Notes under the pieces: model-generated
What the model saw: the letters and a program-made list of their open reading frames with translations, nothing else
Databases searched by the model: none
What the model was told of the DNA's origin: nothing
Part shown: in pieces, positions 37,092 through 45,916 of the stretch
Numbering within the stretch: the stretch's first letter is position 1
How the letters are laid out: every line of letters begins with the position of its first letter
Made by a program: the position numbers and the translations under genes
Origin: Ahrensia sp.
Lineage (GTDB): Bacteria; Pseudomonadota; Alphaproteobacteria; Rhizobiales; Rhizobiaceae
DNA length: 64,000 bases
Reading direction: 5' to 3'
Assembly (NCBI GenBank): GCA_002706335.1
Contig: PAKZ01000001.1
Span: 16,211-80,210 of the forward strand

Positions 37092-38432
37092 TCAGGTCTC
37101 GCTGTCTTCGCGGATCCCCAGCCTATCGATCTTTTCACCGAGGGTGCGGCGTGGAATCTGCAGGCGGCGTGCTGCCTCGGCCCGATTGCCCCCTGCCTCC
37201 TTGAGCGCTCGGCGGATGATGCCGCTCTCGATGCGGGCCATGGTTTCGACGAGGCCCGGAGCATCGCCTTCGGGCACTTCCGTTCGGCCGGGCATGCCGT
37301 CGGAGAGGCCAAGGGCGAAGCGGGTCGCGAGCGACTTCAGTTCGCGCACATTGCCCGGCCAGTCATGGGCGAGCAGGGAGCTTAACACGGCCTCCGGTAC
37401 GGGCCTCGGCGAAAGACCGCTGCGCGCGGATTCCTCCGAAGCGAAATGTCCGAACAGCGCGATGACGTCGTCGCCGCGGTCGCGCAGCGGTGGCAGGTCG
37501 AGCTCGGAAGCGGCAAGGCGGTAGTAGAGGTCGGAGCGAAACTCCCCCTTTTCACCAAGCGCCTTCAGATCGGATTTCGTTGCCGCGACGAAACGGACGT
37601 CGAGAGGCCGAGGTGCGTTGTGGCCCAGGACTTCGACTTCCCGTTCCTGGATGACACGCAGCAGACGAGTCTGCAGGGCGAGCGGCATGGATTCGATCTC
37701 GTCGAGAAAGACGGTGCCGCCATTGGCGTAAAGGAGGCGGCCTTCGCGGGTGCTGTCGGCGCCGGTGAAGGCGCCCTTTGCGTGGCCGAAAAGCTCGCTT
37801 TCGAAGATGGATTCGGGGATTGCGGCGCAGTTGATCGCGACGAAGGGCTTTGCCGAGCGGTGTCCGAGATCGTGCAGCAAGCGGGCGGCGACTTCCTTGC
37901 CGGTGCCGGTCTCGCCCTTGATCAAGACATCGATATCATGACCGCCGAGTTGCATCAGGCGGTTCTTCATACGTTGCATCGGCGAGCTTTTGCCAATCAT
38001 TCGAAGATCCAGGCCGGAGGCACCTGCCAACTGGGCGCGCAGTCGGGCGAGTTCTCGCGACAGGCGACTTTTCTCGCCAGCATTGCGCAGCACCGCGACG
38101 AGATGATCGGCATCATATGGCTTCTCGATGAAATCATAGGCGCCGTCGCGCATCGCGGAGACTGCCATGGAGACATCGCCGTGGCCGGTCAACAGGATAA
38201 CCGGGATGCCGGCATGGCTTTGCGTCACATGGTGAAGGAGGGATATTCCGTCCTCGCCGGGCATACGGATATCGGTTACGACAATGTCGGCGCCCTCGCG
38301 GGAGAGTTTCGCCCTGGCCTCGGCGACGTCGGCAGCCGTTTCGACCGAAAAGCCGGAGAGCGTGAGCCATTCAGCGGCCGAACGGCGGACCTCGGTCTCG
38401 TCATCGACGAAGAGGATGCGCGTGTCGCTCAT
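37092..38432 (-). CDS. dctD: Sigma-54-dependent response regulator, DctD type
   Basis: 446 residues: receiver domain with Asp54 (VVTDIRMPG), AAA+ sigma-54 activation domain with Walker A GETGTGKE and the sigma-54 contact loop GAFTGA, and a C-terminal Fis-type HTH (NRAEAARRLQIPRRTLGEKIDRL). It overlaps the kinase gene by four bases (ATGA). The TRAP operon starting from a sigma-54 promoter next door is the obvious target. The dct name reflects the family; the actual signal need not be C4-dicarboxylates. Confidence 0.9.
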   Translation of the reverse strand: MSDTRILFVDDETEVRRSAAEWLTLSGFSVETAADVAEARAKLSREGADIVVTDIRMPGEDGISLLHHVTQSHAGIPVILLTGHGDVSMAVSAMRDGAYDFIEKPYDADHLVAVLRNAGEKSRLSRELARLRAQLAGASGLDLRMIGKSSPMQRMKNRLMQLGGHDIDVLIKGETGTGKEVAARLLHDLGHRSAKPFVAINCAAIPESIFESELFGHAKGAFTGADSTREGRLLYANGGTVFLDEIESMPLALQTRLLRVIQEREVEVLGHNAPRPLDVRFVAATKSDLKALGEKGEFRSDLYYRLAASELDLPPLRDRGDDVIALFGHFASEESARSGLSPRPVPEAVLSSLLAHDWPGNVRELKSLATRFALGLSDGMPGRTEVPEGDAPGLVETMARIESGIIRRALKEAGGNRAEAARRLQIPRRTLGEKIDRLGIREDSET

Positions 38433-40231
38433 GCCGGGACTGCTTCCGTTTTGGCCGGAGTCCCGGTCCGGGAGGCCGGCATTGCGGGCAGGCGGATAAG
38501 CACCGCCGTACCCCTGTCGGGCTCGCTCTCAATGCGCAGCGTGCCGCCGAAATCCTCGATGATCGAAGTCGAGATCGACAGACCGAGTCCAAGGCCTTCC
38601 CCGGTTTCCTTGGTGGAGAAAAAGGGTTCCGCTATGCGGGCGAGATCGTCGGACGCTATGCCGACGCCCGTGTCGGCAATTCGTACGGTCACCGTGTCGT
38701 CATCGGTCTCGGTATTGACCGTGACCCGCCTCTCGGTGCGGCCGTCCACTGCGTCGAATGCGTTGATCAAGACATTGAGGAAGACCTGTTCCAGGCGAAC
38801 CGGTCCGGCGCGCACGCAGATATCCTCCGCTCGTGCGCCGATTTCGATTTCGGCGTCCACGGACTTGCGCCGCGGTTCGGCGAGGGCGATCGCGCCCTCG
38901 ATGCAGGACTGGATGTCGACATCGGAGAGCTTGCCGGCGTCGCGCCTTGCGAAGGTCTTCAGGTGTTTGACCATGCGTTGCATGCGGCGAACGGTCTCGC
39001 GGGCGTGGTCGAGGGCGGACGCGGTGCGGGTAGTGTCGCCGGACTTCGTATGCACACCCGCCGTGGCGAGCGTCATGTCCATGGCTGCAAGCGGTTGCGA
39101 AACCTCGTGGACGATCGCCGCCGACATGCGGCCTAGCGCGGCGAGCTTCGCGGATTGGACAAGGCTTTCCTGCGCGTCGCGCAGTTCCTCCTCCGTGCGT
39201 TTGCGCTCCTCGATTTCCTGGGCAAGCTCAGCCGTACGTTCGGCGACCTTGGCTTCCAGTTCGGCGTTGCGGTCGAGCTTCATACGCAGGATCGATTGGC
39301 GTTGGCGCATGATTACGAGAATGCCGGCAAGCAAAAGGGCGGCGGCGCCGGCCAGAACCGCTCCGGTCAGCGCCGAGCGGGTGACGGGCGCGAGTTGCGC
39401 GCGCCCGATCAGGGTCCAGCCGTTTTCTCCGACGGGCAGGAGCGACAGCATCGTGTCGCCCGCGACAACCCGGCCCTTGTCGAGCGCTTCGCGTTCGAGA
39501 CCCGGCGAATAGAGCGGCTCGGCGGCCTGCAGGTCTATGCCTGTATATTTACGGCTGGCCTCGATGCGTCCGCGCGCCTCGCCGGAAAGGGCGGTGAAGG
39601 GGCGGTATTGCCAGTCCGGGTCGCCGGACAGAAAGACGACGCCATCGCGGTCCATCAGCGCGGTGCCCGGCGCGTTGTCGCGCCAGGAGGCGGCGAAGGT
39701 CGTCATGTCGACCTTGACGACGATGACGCCAGTCTCGCTGTCCCCATCGATGCGCGAGGACAGGAAGTAGCCAGGGCGACCCGTTGTCGCGCCGACAGCG
39801 TAGAACTGGCCGCTGCCGGTTTCGATCGCATCGCGGAAATACGGGCGGAACCGATAGTTCTGGCCGACAAAGGTCAGCGGCGTGTCATAGTTCGAGGCGG
39901 CAATGGTCAGGCCGGAGTCGTCAAGCAGGAACAGTTCGTCGGCGTTCGTCTGGTCGCGAATGGTGGCGAGAAAGGTGTTGACCAGCCCGGCCCGGCCGTA
40001 CGCGCCAGGGTCGTCGACGAGGGCGCGCAGGCGTTCGTCATGGCGCAAGACACGCGGCAAATTGCGGAAACGCTCGATTTCGCTGCCTAGCGACTGGCGG
40101 GCCAGAACAAGGTCTGCCCGCTGGACATCCGCCAATTCCCTGAACGCCGAACGATAGACCATCTGCCAAGTCATCAGACCGGCAAGAAGCGCCGCAAGGG
40201 CTATGGCGATGACGAACTGAAACTGACGCAC
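38429..40231 (-). CDS. dctB: Sensor histidine kinase, DctB type
   Basis: About 600 residues from GTG 40231. A first membrane span lies at about 4-22, then a periplasmic double-PDC/CACHE sensor region (about 25-290, containing NYRFRPYFRDAIETGSGQFYAVG), a second span at about 300-325, a coiled coil, a HisKA domain with His375 (IVHEVSQPL) and an HATPase with GEGLGLGLSIS. This is the DctB layout, in which the CACHE domain binds a carboxylate directly. The start is uncertain: the frame is open to 40351 and GTG 40231 is chosen because it places the first span at the N terminus. Confidence 0.87.
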   Translation of the reverse strand: MRQFQFVIAIALAALLAGLMTWQMVYRSAFRELADVQRADLVLARQSLGSEIERFRNLPRVLRHDERLRALVDDPGAYGRAGLVNTFLATIRDQTNADELFLLDDSGLTIAASNYDTPLTFVGQNYRFRPYFRDAIETGSGQFYAVGATTGRPGYFLSSRIDGDSETGVIVVKVDMTTFAASWRDNAPGTALMDRDGVVFLSGDPDWQYRPFTALSGEARGRIEASRKYTGIDLQAAEPLYSPGLEREALDKGRVVAGDTMLSLLPVGENGWTLIGRAQLAPVTRSALTGAVLAGAAALLLAGILVIMRQRQSILRMKLDRNAELEAKVAERTAELAQEIEERKRTEEELRDAQESLVQSAKLAALGRMSAAIVHEVSQPLAAMDMTLATAGVHTKSGDTTRTASALDHARETVRRMQRMVKHLKTFARRDAGKLSDVDIQSCIEGAIALAEPRRKSVDAEIEIGARAEDICVRAGPVRLEQVFLNVLINAFDAVDGRTERRVTVNTETDDDTVTVRIADTGVGIASDDLARIAEPFFSTKETGEGLGLGLSISTSIIEDFGGTLRIESEPDRGTAVLIRLPAMPASRTGTPAKTEAVPA

Positions 40232-40357
40232 GCGGCACTTCCGAACGATTTTGACGAAACCTAGTGGTATCTTCTCCGCGAGACAACACAGATGCCGTTT
40301 CGTCCGCTCGCGTACGCGAAAGCGTTTGAGCGGAAACGCAAAAAGCCACAATGCGCG

Positions 40358-40386
40358 TTGAAAGCGCAGTACTGCATTCCTATAAC
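40358..40386 (+). promoter_or_regulatory. Sigma-70 promoter of hflK
   Basis: TTGAAA (40358-40363), 17 bases, TATAAC (40381-40386). The predicted transcript start near 40393 leaves a 57-base leader. Confidence 0.7.
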
Positions 40387-40400
40387 AGGCTCATAGCGTG

Positions 40401-40423
40401 CCGCCGGATGCGTCATCCGGCGG
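40401..40423 (+). promoter_or_regulatory. Hairpin at the 5' end of the hflK mRNA
   Basis: CCGCCGGATG (40401-40410), a CGT loop, and CATCCGGCGG (40414-40423) form a perfect 10-bp stem followed by TGTTTTA, 26 bases before the hflK ATG. It looks like an intrinsic terminator but lies within about 10 bases of the predicted transcript start, so it is more likely a 5'-stabilising or attenuating structure. Confidence 0.55.
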
Positions 40424-40449
40424 TGTTTTACCATGTTGAGAGGAACTGG

Positions 40450-41577
40450 ATGCCCTGGAGCAATCAGAACGGTGGAGGAGGCGGCCCCTGGGGCGGCGGA
40501 AATAATGGTGGCGGAGGCGGCCCGTGGGGCCAGGGTCCGCAAGGCCCGCGTGGCCCCCAAAAGCCGGGCGGACAGCCGCCGGATCTCGAAGAGATCATCA
40601 AGCGGGGCCAGGACCGGCTGAACCGAGCCATGCCCGGTGGCGGCGGAAGTCCGATCATCTTCGGCGTCATAGGTCTCGGTCTTCTGGTTCTCTACAGCCT
40701 GCAAGGCTTCTACCAGGTGGATACGGACGAGCGCGCCGTGGAGCTGGTTTTCGGCAAGCCCAAGACCGAACTCGCCGGCCCGGGCCTGCACTGGCACTGG
40801 TGGCCGTTCGAGTCGGTGGAGAAGGTTCAGATCGTCGAGAAGCAGGTCGCCATCGGCTCCGGCGGGACCGGCGCCAATTCCGGCCTGATGCTCTCGGGCG
40901 ACCAGAATATCGTCGACGTCCAGTTTTCCGTTCTCTATTCGGTGATCGACCCGGCGGCCTATCTGTTCAACGTGGCGTCGCCCGACGAAATGGTGCGCCA
41001 AGTGTCTGAAAGCGCGATGCGCGAAATCGTCGGTCGCCGTCCTGCGCAGGACGTGTTCCGCGACAACCGTGCCGCGATCGCGACCGAAGTGCGCGACTCC
41101 ATGCAGTCGACCCTCGACGAATACGGCGCCGGCATCGCCATCAACACGGTCTCCATCGAGGACGCCGCGCCGCCGCGTGAAGTGGCCTACGCCTTCGAGG
41201 AAGTGCAGCGCGCCGAGCAGAACGAGGACCAGTTCCGCGAGGAAGCCAACCAGTATTCGAACCAGAAGCTCGGCGAAGCGCGAGGCGAGGCGGCGCAAAT
41301 CCGCGAGGACGCCTCGGCCTACGGGACCCGCGTCGTGCAAGAAGCCGAAGGTGAGGCGCAGCGCTTCATCTCCATCTATGACCAGTACAGGCTGGCTCCG
41401 GATGTGACTCGCAAGCGCCTGTTCCTGGAGACGATGGAACGGGTTCTCGCCGATTCCAACAAGATCATCGTGGACGAGGACAGTGGCGGCCAGGGCGTGG
41501 TGCCCTATCTGCCGCTGCCGGAAGTCCAGAATCGCCGAACCAACACGACGTCGTCGTCTACGGGGGGCGCACAGTAA
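40450..41577 (+). CDS. hflK: HflK, membrane scaffold of the FtsH protease
   Basis: 375 residues. A Gly/Pro/Asn-rich cytosolic N terminus (PWGGGNN, then GGGGPWGQ) precedes one membrane span (about 67-86), followed by the SPFH/prohibitin domain (about 90-260) and an Ala/Glu coiled coil. HflK and HflC assemble a cage around FtsH and limit its access to membrane proteins. The stop TAA shares one base with the hflC ATG. Confidence 0.96.
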   Translation: MPWSNQNGGGGGPWGGGNNGGGGGPWGQGPQGPRGPQKPGGQPPDLEEIIKRGQDRLNRAMPGGGGSPIIFGVIGLGLLVLYSLQGFYQVDTDERAVELVFGKPKTELAGPGLHWHWWPFESVEKVQIVEKQVAIGSGGTGANSGLMLSGDQNIVDVQFSVLYSVIDPAAYLFNVASPDEMVRQVSESAMREIVGRRPAQDVFRDNRAAIATEVRDSMQSTLDEYGAGIAINTVSIEDAAPPREVAYAFEEVQRAEQNEDQFREEANQYSNQKLGEARGEAAQIREDASAYGTRVVQEAEGEAQRFISIYDQYRLAPDVTRKRLFLETMERVLADSNKIIVDEDSGGQGVVPYLPLPEVQNRRTNTTSSSTGGAQ

Positions 41578-42548
41578 TGAATTCCAATCGTTTAACCCTG
41601 ATCGGCCTTGCGATCATTGTCATCCTGATCACCGTCTATGCGTCGGTGTTCGTCGTCAACGAACGCCAGCAGGCTATCGTGCTGCGCTTCGGCGAGATAC
41701 AGGACGTGAAGACCGAGCCCGGCCTCTACTTCAAGATGCCGTTCGCCTTTGCCGGTTTCGACACGGTACAGATCATCGAGGACCGTCTGCTCAGACTGGA
41801 CCTCGCGGACCAGCCGCCTGTGCAGGTTTCTGGCGGTCGCTTCTACGAGGTCGACGCCTTCCTGACCTTCAAGATCACCGATGCGCGGCGGTTCCGCGAA
41901 ACCGTCTCGGGCGACCTGACATCGGCCGCGGCGCGTCTCCGCACGCGTTTCGACGCGGCGCTGCGCCGGGGCTACGGCCTGCGGTCCTTCGAGGCGGCGC
42001 TCTCGGACGAACGCACCGAGATGATGAGGCAAGTGCGCGACCTGATCCGTCCGGACGCGCAGTCGCTCGGATTGTCGGTGGAGGACGTGCGTATCGTGCG
42101 GACCGACCTGACCGCGGAAGTCTCGCAGCAGACCTTCGACCGGATGAAGGCGGAACGTTTGGCCGAGGCCGAGCGCATCCGCGCGCGCGGCCGTGAAACG
42201 GCCCGCCGAATTCGCGCCGTTGCCGACCGCCAGGTGATCGAGATCGTAGCTGAAGCTCAGCGCGAATCCGAGATCATCCGCGGTGAGGGCGACGCCAAGC
42301 GCAACGGCATCTTCGCCGACGCGTTCGGCCGCGATCCGGAGTTCTTCGAGTTCTACCGGTCGATGGCCGCCTATCAAAGGGCGCTCGAAAATTCCGACAC
42401 TACGATGGTGCTGTCGCCGAATTCGGAGTTCTTCAAGTTCTTCAAGGATTCCGGCGCGGCCCCGACAAACGCTCCGGCTAGGCCGCCGGTTCCCGAAGCG
42501 GATCCCAACCCCGGCACAGCCGAACAAGAAGCGACAACGCAGCAATGA
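41577..42548 (+). CDS. hflC: HflC, partner of HflK
   Basis: 323 residues: membrane span at about 6-25, SPFH domain starting VVNERQQAIVLRFGEI, and a long helix with RARGRETARRIRAVADRQ before the conserved GEGDAKRNGIFADAFGRDPEFFEFYRSMAAY segment. It is coupled by one-base overlap to hflK and by a four-base ATGA overlap to the DUF2065 gene. Confidence 0.96.
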   Translation: MNSNRLTLIGLAIIVILITVYASVFVVNERQQAIVLRFGEIQDVKTEPGLYFKMPFAFAGFDTVQIIEDRLLRLDLADQPPVQVSGGRFYEVDAFLTFKITDARRFRETVSGDLTSAAARLRTRFDAALRRGYGLRSFEAALSDERTEMMRQVRDLIRPDAQSLGLSVEDVRIVRTDLTAEVSQQTFDRMKAERLAEAERIRARGRETARRIRAVADRQVIEIVAEAQRESEIIRGEGDAKRNGIFADAFGRDPEFFEFYRSMAAYQRALENSDTTMVLSPNSEFFKFFKDSGAAPTNAPARPPVPEADPNPGTAEQEATTQQ

Positions 42549-42733
42549 TGCTGTTTCTGACAGCCCTCGGTCTCATGCTTGTGATCGAGGGCTTCTTTTA
42601 TGGCGGGGTGCCGTCATTCGCCAAGAAAATGGCTGCGATGGTGCTGGAAACGCCCGACGAGCTGCTGCGCAAGGGCGGCATCGTCGCGGCGCTTATCGGC
42701 CTTGCGCTGATCTGGCTTGCACACCGGCTGTGA
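42545..42733 (+). CDS. DUF2065 small membrane protein
   Basis: 62 residues with two hydrophobic helices and the family's LxLVIEGFxYGGVPS start and LxxxGxxAALIGLALIWLA end. It is almost always found behind hflKC, so a role in the HflKC/FtsH complex is likely but unproven. The start overlaps the hflC stop. Confidence 0.88.
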   Translation: MMLFLTALGLMLVIEGFFYGGVPSFAKKMAAMVLETPDELLRKGGIVAALIGLALIWLAHRL

Positions 42734-42865
42734 AGCCGGCGCTTCACAAAGCGGCCATGCTTCTCACTTATGCGTGACAATCCGATTGTTCCGAGCGCAG
42801 AACGCTTTATGTTCCCGCGCAAAGGCGGCCGGCGGACGGCTGCGACGTTCCTTGGAGGCTTCTCG

Positions 42866-44377
42866 ATGGTATTCGATTCACTGGTCCTGAAACCGATGCG
42901 GGTGGCGGGCGCCGCCATGCTGTCGCTGGCGCTTCTTACGGGCACGACGATGCTTGCGGGCGAGCACGGTTTCCGCGCCGAGGCGCAGGAAGGCCCGGCT
43001 TCGGTGGCGGACCTGTCGTCGAAGCTGATCGATTCCGTCGTCAACATCTCGACATCGCAGACCGTCGGCGGCAGCGACCGCAACGTGCCGCGTCCGGATT
43101 TGCCCGAGGGCTCACCGTTCCAGGAATTCTTCGACGAGTTCTTCGACCAGAACAAGGATGGCGCCGCGCCGCAGTCGCGCCAGGTGCAGTCGCTCGGCTC
43201 GGGCTTCGTCGTGGACGAAGCCGGCATCGTCATCACCAACAACCACGTCATCGAAGGCGCCGACGAAGTTGCCGTCAATTTCAATGACGGCACGAAGATC
43301 GAGGCCGAGATCATCGGCCATGACCCGAAGACCGATATCGCGGTGCTGAGGATCGATCCCGGCAACAAGAAATTGAAGGCTGTTTCTTTCGGCGATTCCG
43401 ACGGGATGCGCGTCGGCGACTGGGTGCTCGCCATCGGCAATCCGTTCGGACTGGGCGGCACGGTGACGCTCGGCATCGTCTCGGCGATCGGCCGCGACAT
43501 CAATTCGGGTCCCTACGACGATTTCATCCAGACGGATGCGGCCATCAACCGCGGCAATTCAGGCGGGCCGTTGTTCAACATGAAAGGCGAGGTCATCGGC
43601 ATCAACACGGCGATTATCTCGCCGTCGGGCGGCTCGATCGGCATCGGTTTCTCGATTCCCGCGAAGCTGGCGAAGAACGTGGTCAACCAGCTGGTCGAAT
43701 TCGGCGAGACACGGCGCGGCTGGCTGGGCGTACGCATCCAGTCCGGGACAGACGAGATTGCCGAAAGCCTCGGCATGGATCGGGCGCGTGGCGCGCTTGT
43801 CGCCGGCGTCATCGAGGGCGGTCCGGTCGATGACGGCTCGATCGAGCCCGGCGATGTGATCATCGAGTTCGACGGCAAGCCCGTCGAAACCACACGCGAA
43901 CTGCCGCGCATCGTCGCCGATACGCCGGTCGGCAAGGCCGTCGATGTCGTCGTCATCCGCAAGGGCGAGCAGATGGACATCAAGGTGACGCTCGGCCGGC
44001 TGGAGGACAGTGACGAGCTGGCAATGGCACCTTCCGGCGACGAGAAGGGCGATATGCCGGCGGACCAGGCGGACACGATCGAGCTCTACGGCATGACGTT
44101 GGCCGAGCTGGACGATAGCCAGCGCGAAGCATTCAAAATCGAGGACAGCGTCGAGCGCGGTGTGGTGATTACGGAAGTCGCACCGAATTCCGCTGCTGCG
44201 GAAAAGGGCATCAGCCCCGGCGAGACGATTGTCGAGATCGCGCAGGAAGCGGTGGCCAATCCGCAGGAGGTCGTCGATTCCATTGAGGAGTTGAAGTCGG
44301 AAAACCGACGCAACGCCCTGCTGATGCTGGCCGCGCCGACGGGCGAATTGCGCTTCGTGACGGTGCGGATCGACTGA
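42866..44377 (+). CDS. degP: Periplasmic serine protease of the DegP/HtrA (Do) family
   Basis: 503 residues with an N-terminal signal sequence, a trypsin-like domain with triad His127 (NNHVIEG), Asp157 (KTDIAVLRID) and Ser232 (RGNSGGP), and two PDZ domains at about 285-375 and 405-500. It degrades or refolds damaged envelope proteins. ATG 42866 is chosen because TTGGAGG lies six bases upstream; an in-frame ATG-initiated reading from 42770 would add an unlikely basic leader. A strong terminator follows at 44402. Confidence 0.95.
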   Translation: MVFDSLVLKPMRVAGAAMLSLALLTGTTMLAGEHGFRAEAQEGPASVADLSSKLIDSVVNISTSQTVGGSDRNVPRPDLPEGSPFQEFFDEFFDQNKDGAAPQSRQVQSLGSGFVVDEAGIVITNNHVIEGADEVAVNFNDGTKIEAEIIGHDPKTDIAVLRIDPGNKKLKAVSFGDSDGMRVGDWVLAIGNPFGLGGTVTLGIVSAIGRDINSGPYDDFIQTDAAINRGNSGGPLFNMKGEVIGINTAIISPSGGSIGIGFSIPAKLAKNVVNQLVEFGETRRGWLGVRIQSGTDEIAESLGMDRARGALVAGVIEGGPVDDGSIEPGDVIIEFDGKPVETTRELPRIVADTPVGKAVDVVVIRKGEQMDIKVTLGRLEDSDELAMAPSGDEKGDMPADQADTIELYGMTLAELDDSQREAFKIEDSVERGVVITEVAPNSAAAEKGISPGETIVEIAQEAVANPQEVVDSIEELKSENRRNALLMLAAPTGELRFVTVRID

Positions 44378-44401
44378 CGGCGAAAAGCTCTAGCACATTC
44401 G

Positions 44402-44432
44402 AAGGCGGTCAGCCGTGCTGGCCGCCTTTTTT
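44402..44432 (+). terminator. Terminator after degP
   Basis: AAGGCGGTCAG (44402-44412), a 5-base loop, and CTGGCCGCCTT (44418-44428) form an 11-bp stem with one G-U pair, and six Ts end at 44432. The hairpin overlaps the last codons of the convergent GNAT gene. Confidence 0.85.
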
Positions 44433-44984
44433 CGTGCGCCAGTCTTCCGCGGTCATGCGGTAGACAACATGGCGCTTGAGATGCGGGTGGGTGTCGGGAA
44501 CATGTGGGTGATCGAAATCCCGCTCCGGATCACGACTCAGGCCGATCCGCTCCATCACGGATGTGGAACGGTGGTTATCGTGGACCGCGAAGGAGACGAT
44601 CTCGGGAAGGCCGAGAGCCTCGAAGCCATATTCAAGTGCGGCACGCGCGCCCTCTGTAGCGTAGCCCTTGCCCCATGCGCGCGTGACAAGTCTCCAGCCG
44701 ATCTCAACCGTTCCAGCGGGAAAGGCCGGTTCGACATCGCCGTCATGCAGGCCGCAGAAGCCGAGGCATTCGCCCGTTTCGCGAAGTTCCAGCGCGGAGA
44801 AGGTGATGCGCTCGTTCTGGCGAACGATCAGGGTCTCGAAGAAGGCGTCAGATTGCTGGCGGTCGCGGCGAAACGGAAAGAACTCCATCACCTGCGGATC
44901 TGAATTGATCTCGTAGAAGACGTCACGGTCGCGCTCCTCCCACGGGCGCAGGATCAGGCGCTTCGTCAGGACAGGCGGCATCAT
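44409..44984 (-). CDS. GNAT acetyltransferase, RimJ/RimL type
   Basis: 191 residues with the RimJ/L-type start (TKRLILRPWEERD), the acetyl-CoA loop RAWGKGYATEGARAALEYGF, and the VHDNHRSTSVMERIGL helix. It acetylates an N terminus or a small molecule; the target is unknown. The start ATGATG overlaps the serB stop, so it is read from the serB transcript. Confidence 0.9.
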   Translation of the reverse strand: MMPPVLTKRLILRPWEERDRDVFYEINSDPQVMEFFPFRRDRQQSDAFFETLIVRQNERITFSALELRETGECLGFCGLHDGDVEPAFPAGTVEIGWRLVTRAWGKGYATEGARAALEYGFEALGLPEIVSFAVHDNHRSTSVMERIGLSRDPERDFDHPHVPDTHPHLKRHVVYRMTAEDWRTKKGGQHG

Positions 44985-45871
44985 CGAACAAAGTCCGCGT
45001 CTCGATATCCCTGGATGTAGAGCAGCGCAGTCAGGTCGTTGCGGTCGACGCGGATCTTCGCCTGCGCGGCGACGGCGGGCTTGGCGTGAAGGGCGACGCC
45101 GGTTCCGGCCATGGCGAGCATGGAGAGATCGTTAGCGCCGTCGCCGACGGCGATGGCGTCCGCGGGGGCATGGCCAAGGCGGGCTGCGATCTCTGTCAGT
45201 GCGTCGGCCTTGGCCTGGCGGCCGAGGATCGGTTCGGCGACCTCGCCGGTGAGCTTGCCGTTCGCCTTGAGAAGCCTGTTGGCGCGCGTTTCCTGGAAAC
45301 CGATCTTCTCGGCGATACGGTCGGTGAAATCTGTGAAGCCGCCGGACACGAGCACGCACCAGGCACCGTTCGCCTTCATCGTGGCGATCAGTTCCGGCCC
45401 GCCTGGCATCAGCTGGATGCGCTCGGCGATGACCTTGTCGATGGTGGCGACCGGCAGACCCTTCAAGAGGCCGACGCGTTCGCGCAGCGCGCCCTCGAAG
45501 TCGCTCTCGCCATTCATGGCGCGGGCGGTAATCGATGCGACATAGGCGCCGACACCGGCCTCGTCCGCGAGTTCATCGACGCATTCCTGGCGGATCATGG
45601 TGGAATCCATGTCGGCGATGAGGATTTTCTTGCGGCGCGTCTCCGGAGAAACCGTCTGGATGGCGATGTCTATCGCCTGACCTTCGAAGCGAGCAGCAAG
45701 ATCGCTTTTTTGCGCGTCATTGATCGGCGTCGGGGTGACGATGTCGGCGGCACGGCCGGGCGATAGCCAGTCCGTGGCCGCTTCAGGCAGCATCGCGGCG
45801 ACGGAGGAAACCATGTCCTCGTCGAGCGTGCAGGAATCAGGATTGGCAATCAGGGTGACGATCGTGTTCAT
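44981..45871 (-). CDS. serB: Phosphoserine phosphatase
   Basis: 296 residues: an N-terminal ACT-like region of about 70 residues, then the HAD catalytic core with nucleophile Asp87 and Asp89 (ADMDST), LVSGGFTDF (motif II) and GDGANDLSMLAMAG (motif IV). It performs the last step of serine synthesis. ATG 45871 gives the family length. The upstream frame is open, but no better start was seen. It is divergent from miaA across 45 bases. Confidence 0.95.
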   Translation of the reverse strand: MNTIVTLIANPDSCTLDEDMVSSVAAMLPEAATDWLSPGRAADIVTPTPINDAQKSDLAARFEGQAIDIAIQTVSPETRRKKILIADMDSTMIRQECVDELADEAGVGAYVASITARAMNGESDFEGALRERVGLLKGLPVATIDKVIAERIQLMPGGPELIATMKANGAWCVLVSGGFTDFTDRIAEKIGFQETRANRLLKANGKLTGEVAEPILGRQAKADALTEIAARLGHAPADAIAVGDGANDLSMLAMAGTGVALHAKPAVAAQAKIRVDRNDLTALLYIQGYRDADFVR

Positions 45872-45916
45872 GGGCGGTAGAAGCCGAGCCTGGTGTGGAA
45901 GGAAAGGGCAGCAAGC

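Noticed and set aside
40451..40620. Short direct repeats (GGNGGNGGN) at the start of hflK.
   Set aside because: They encode the Gly-rich N terminus normal for HflK; not a CRISPR or mobile repeat.
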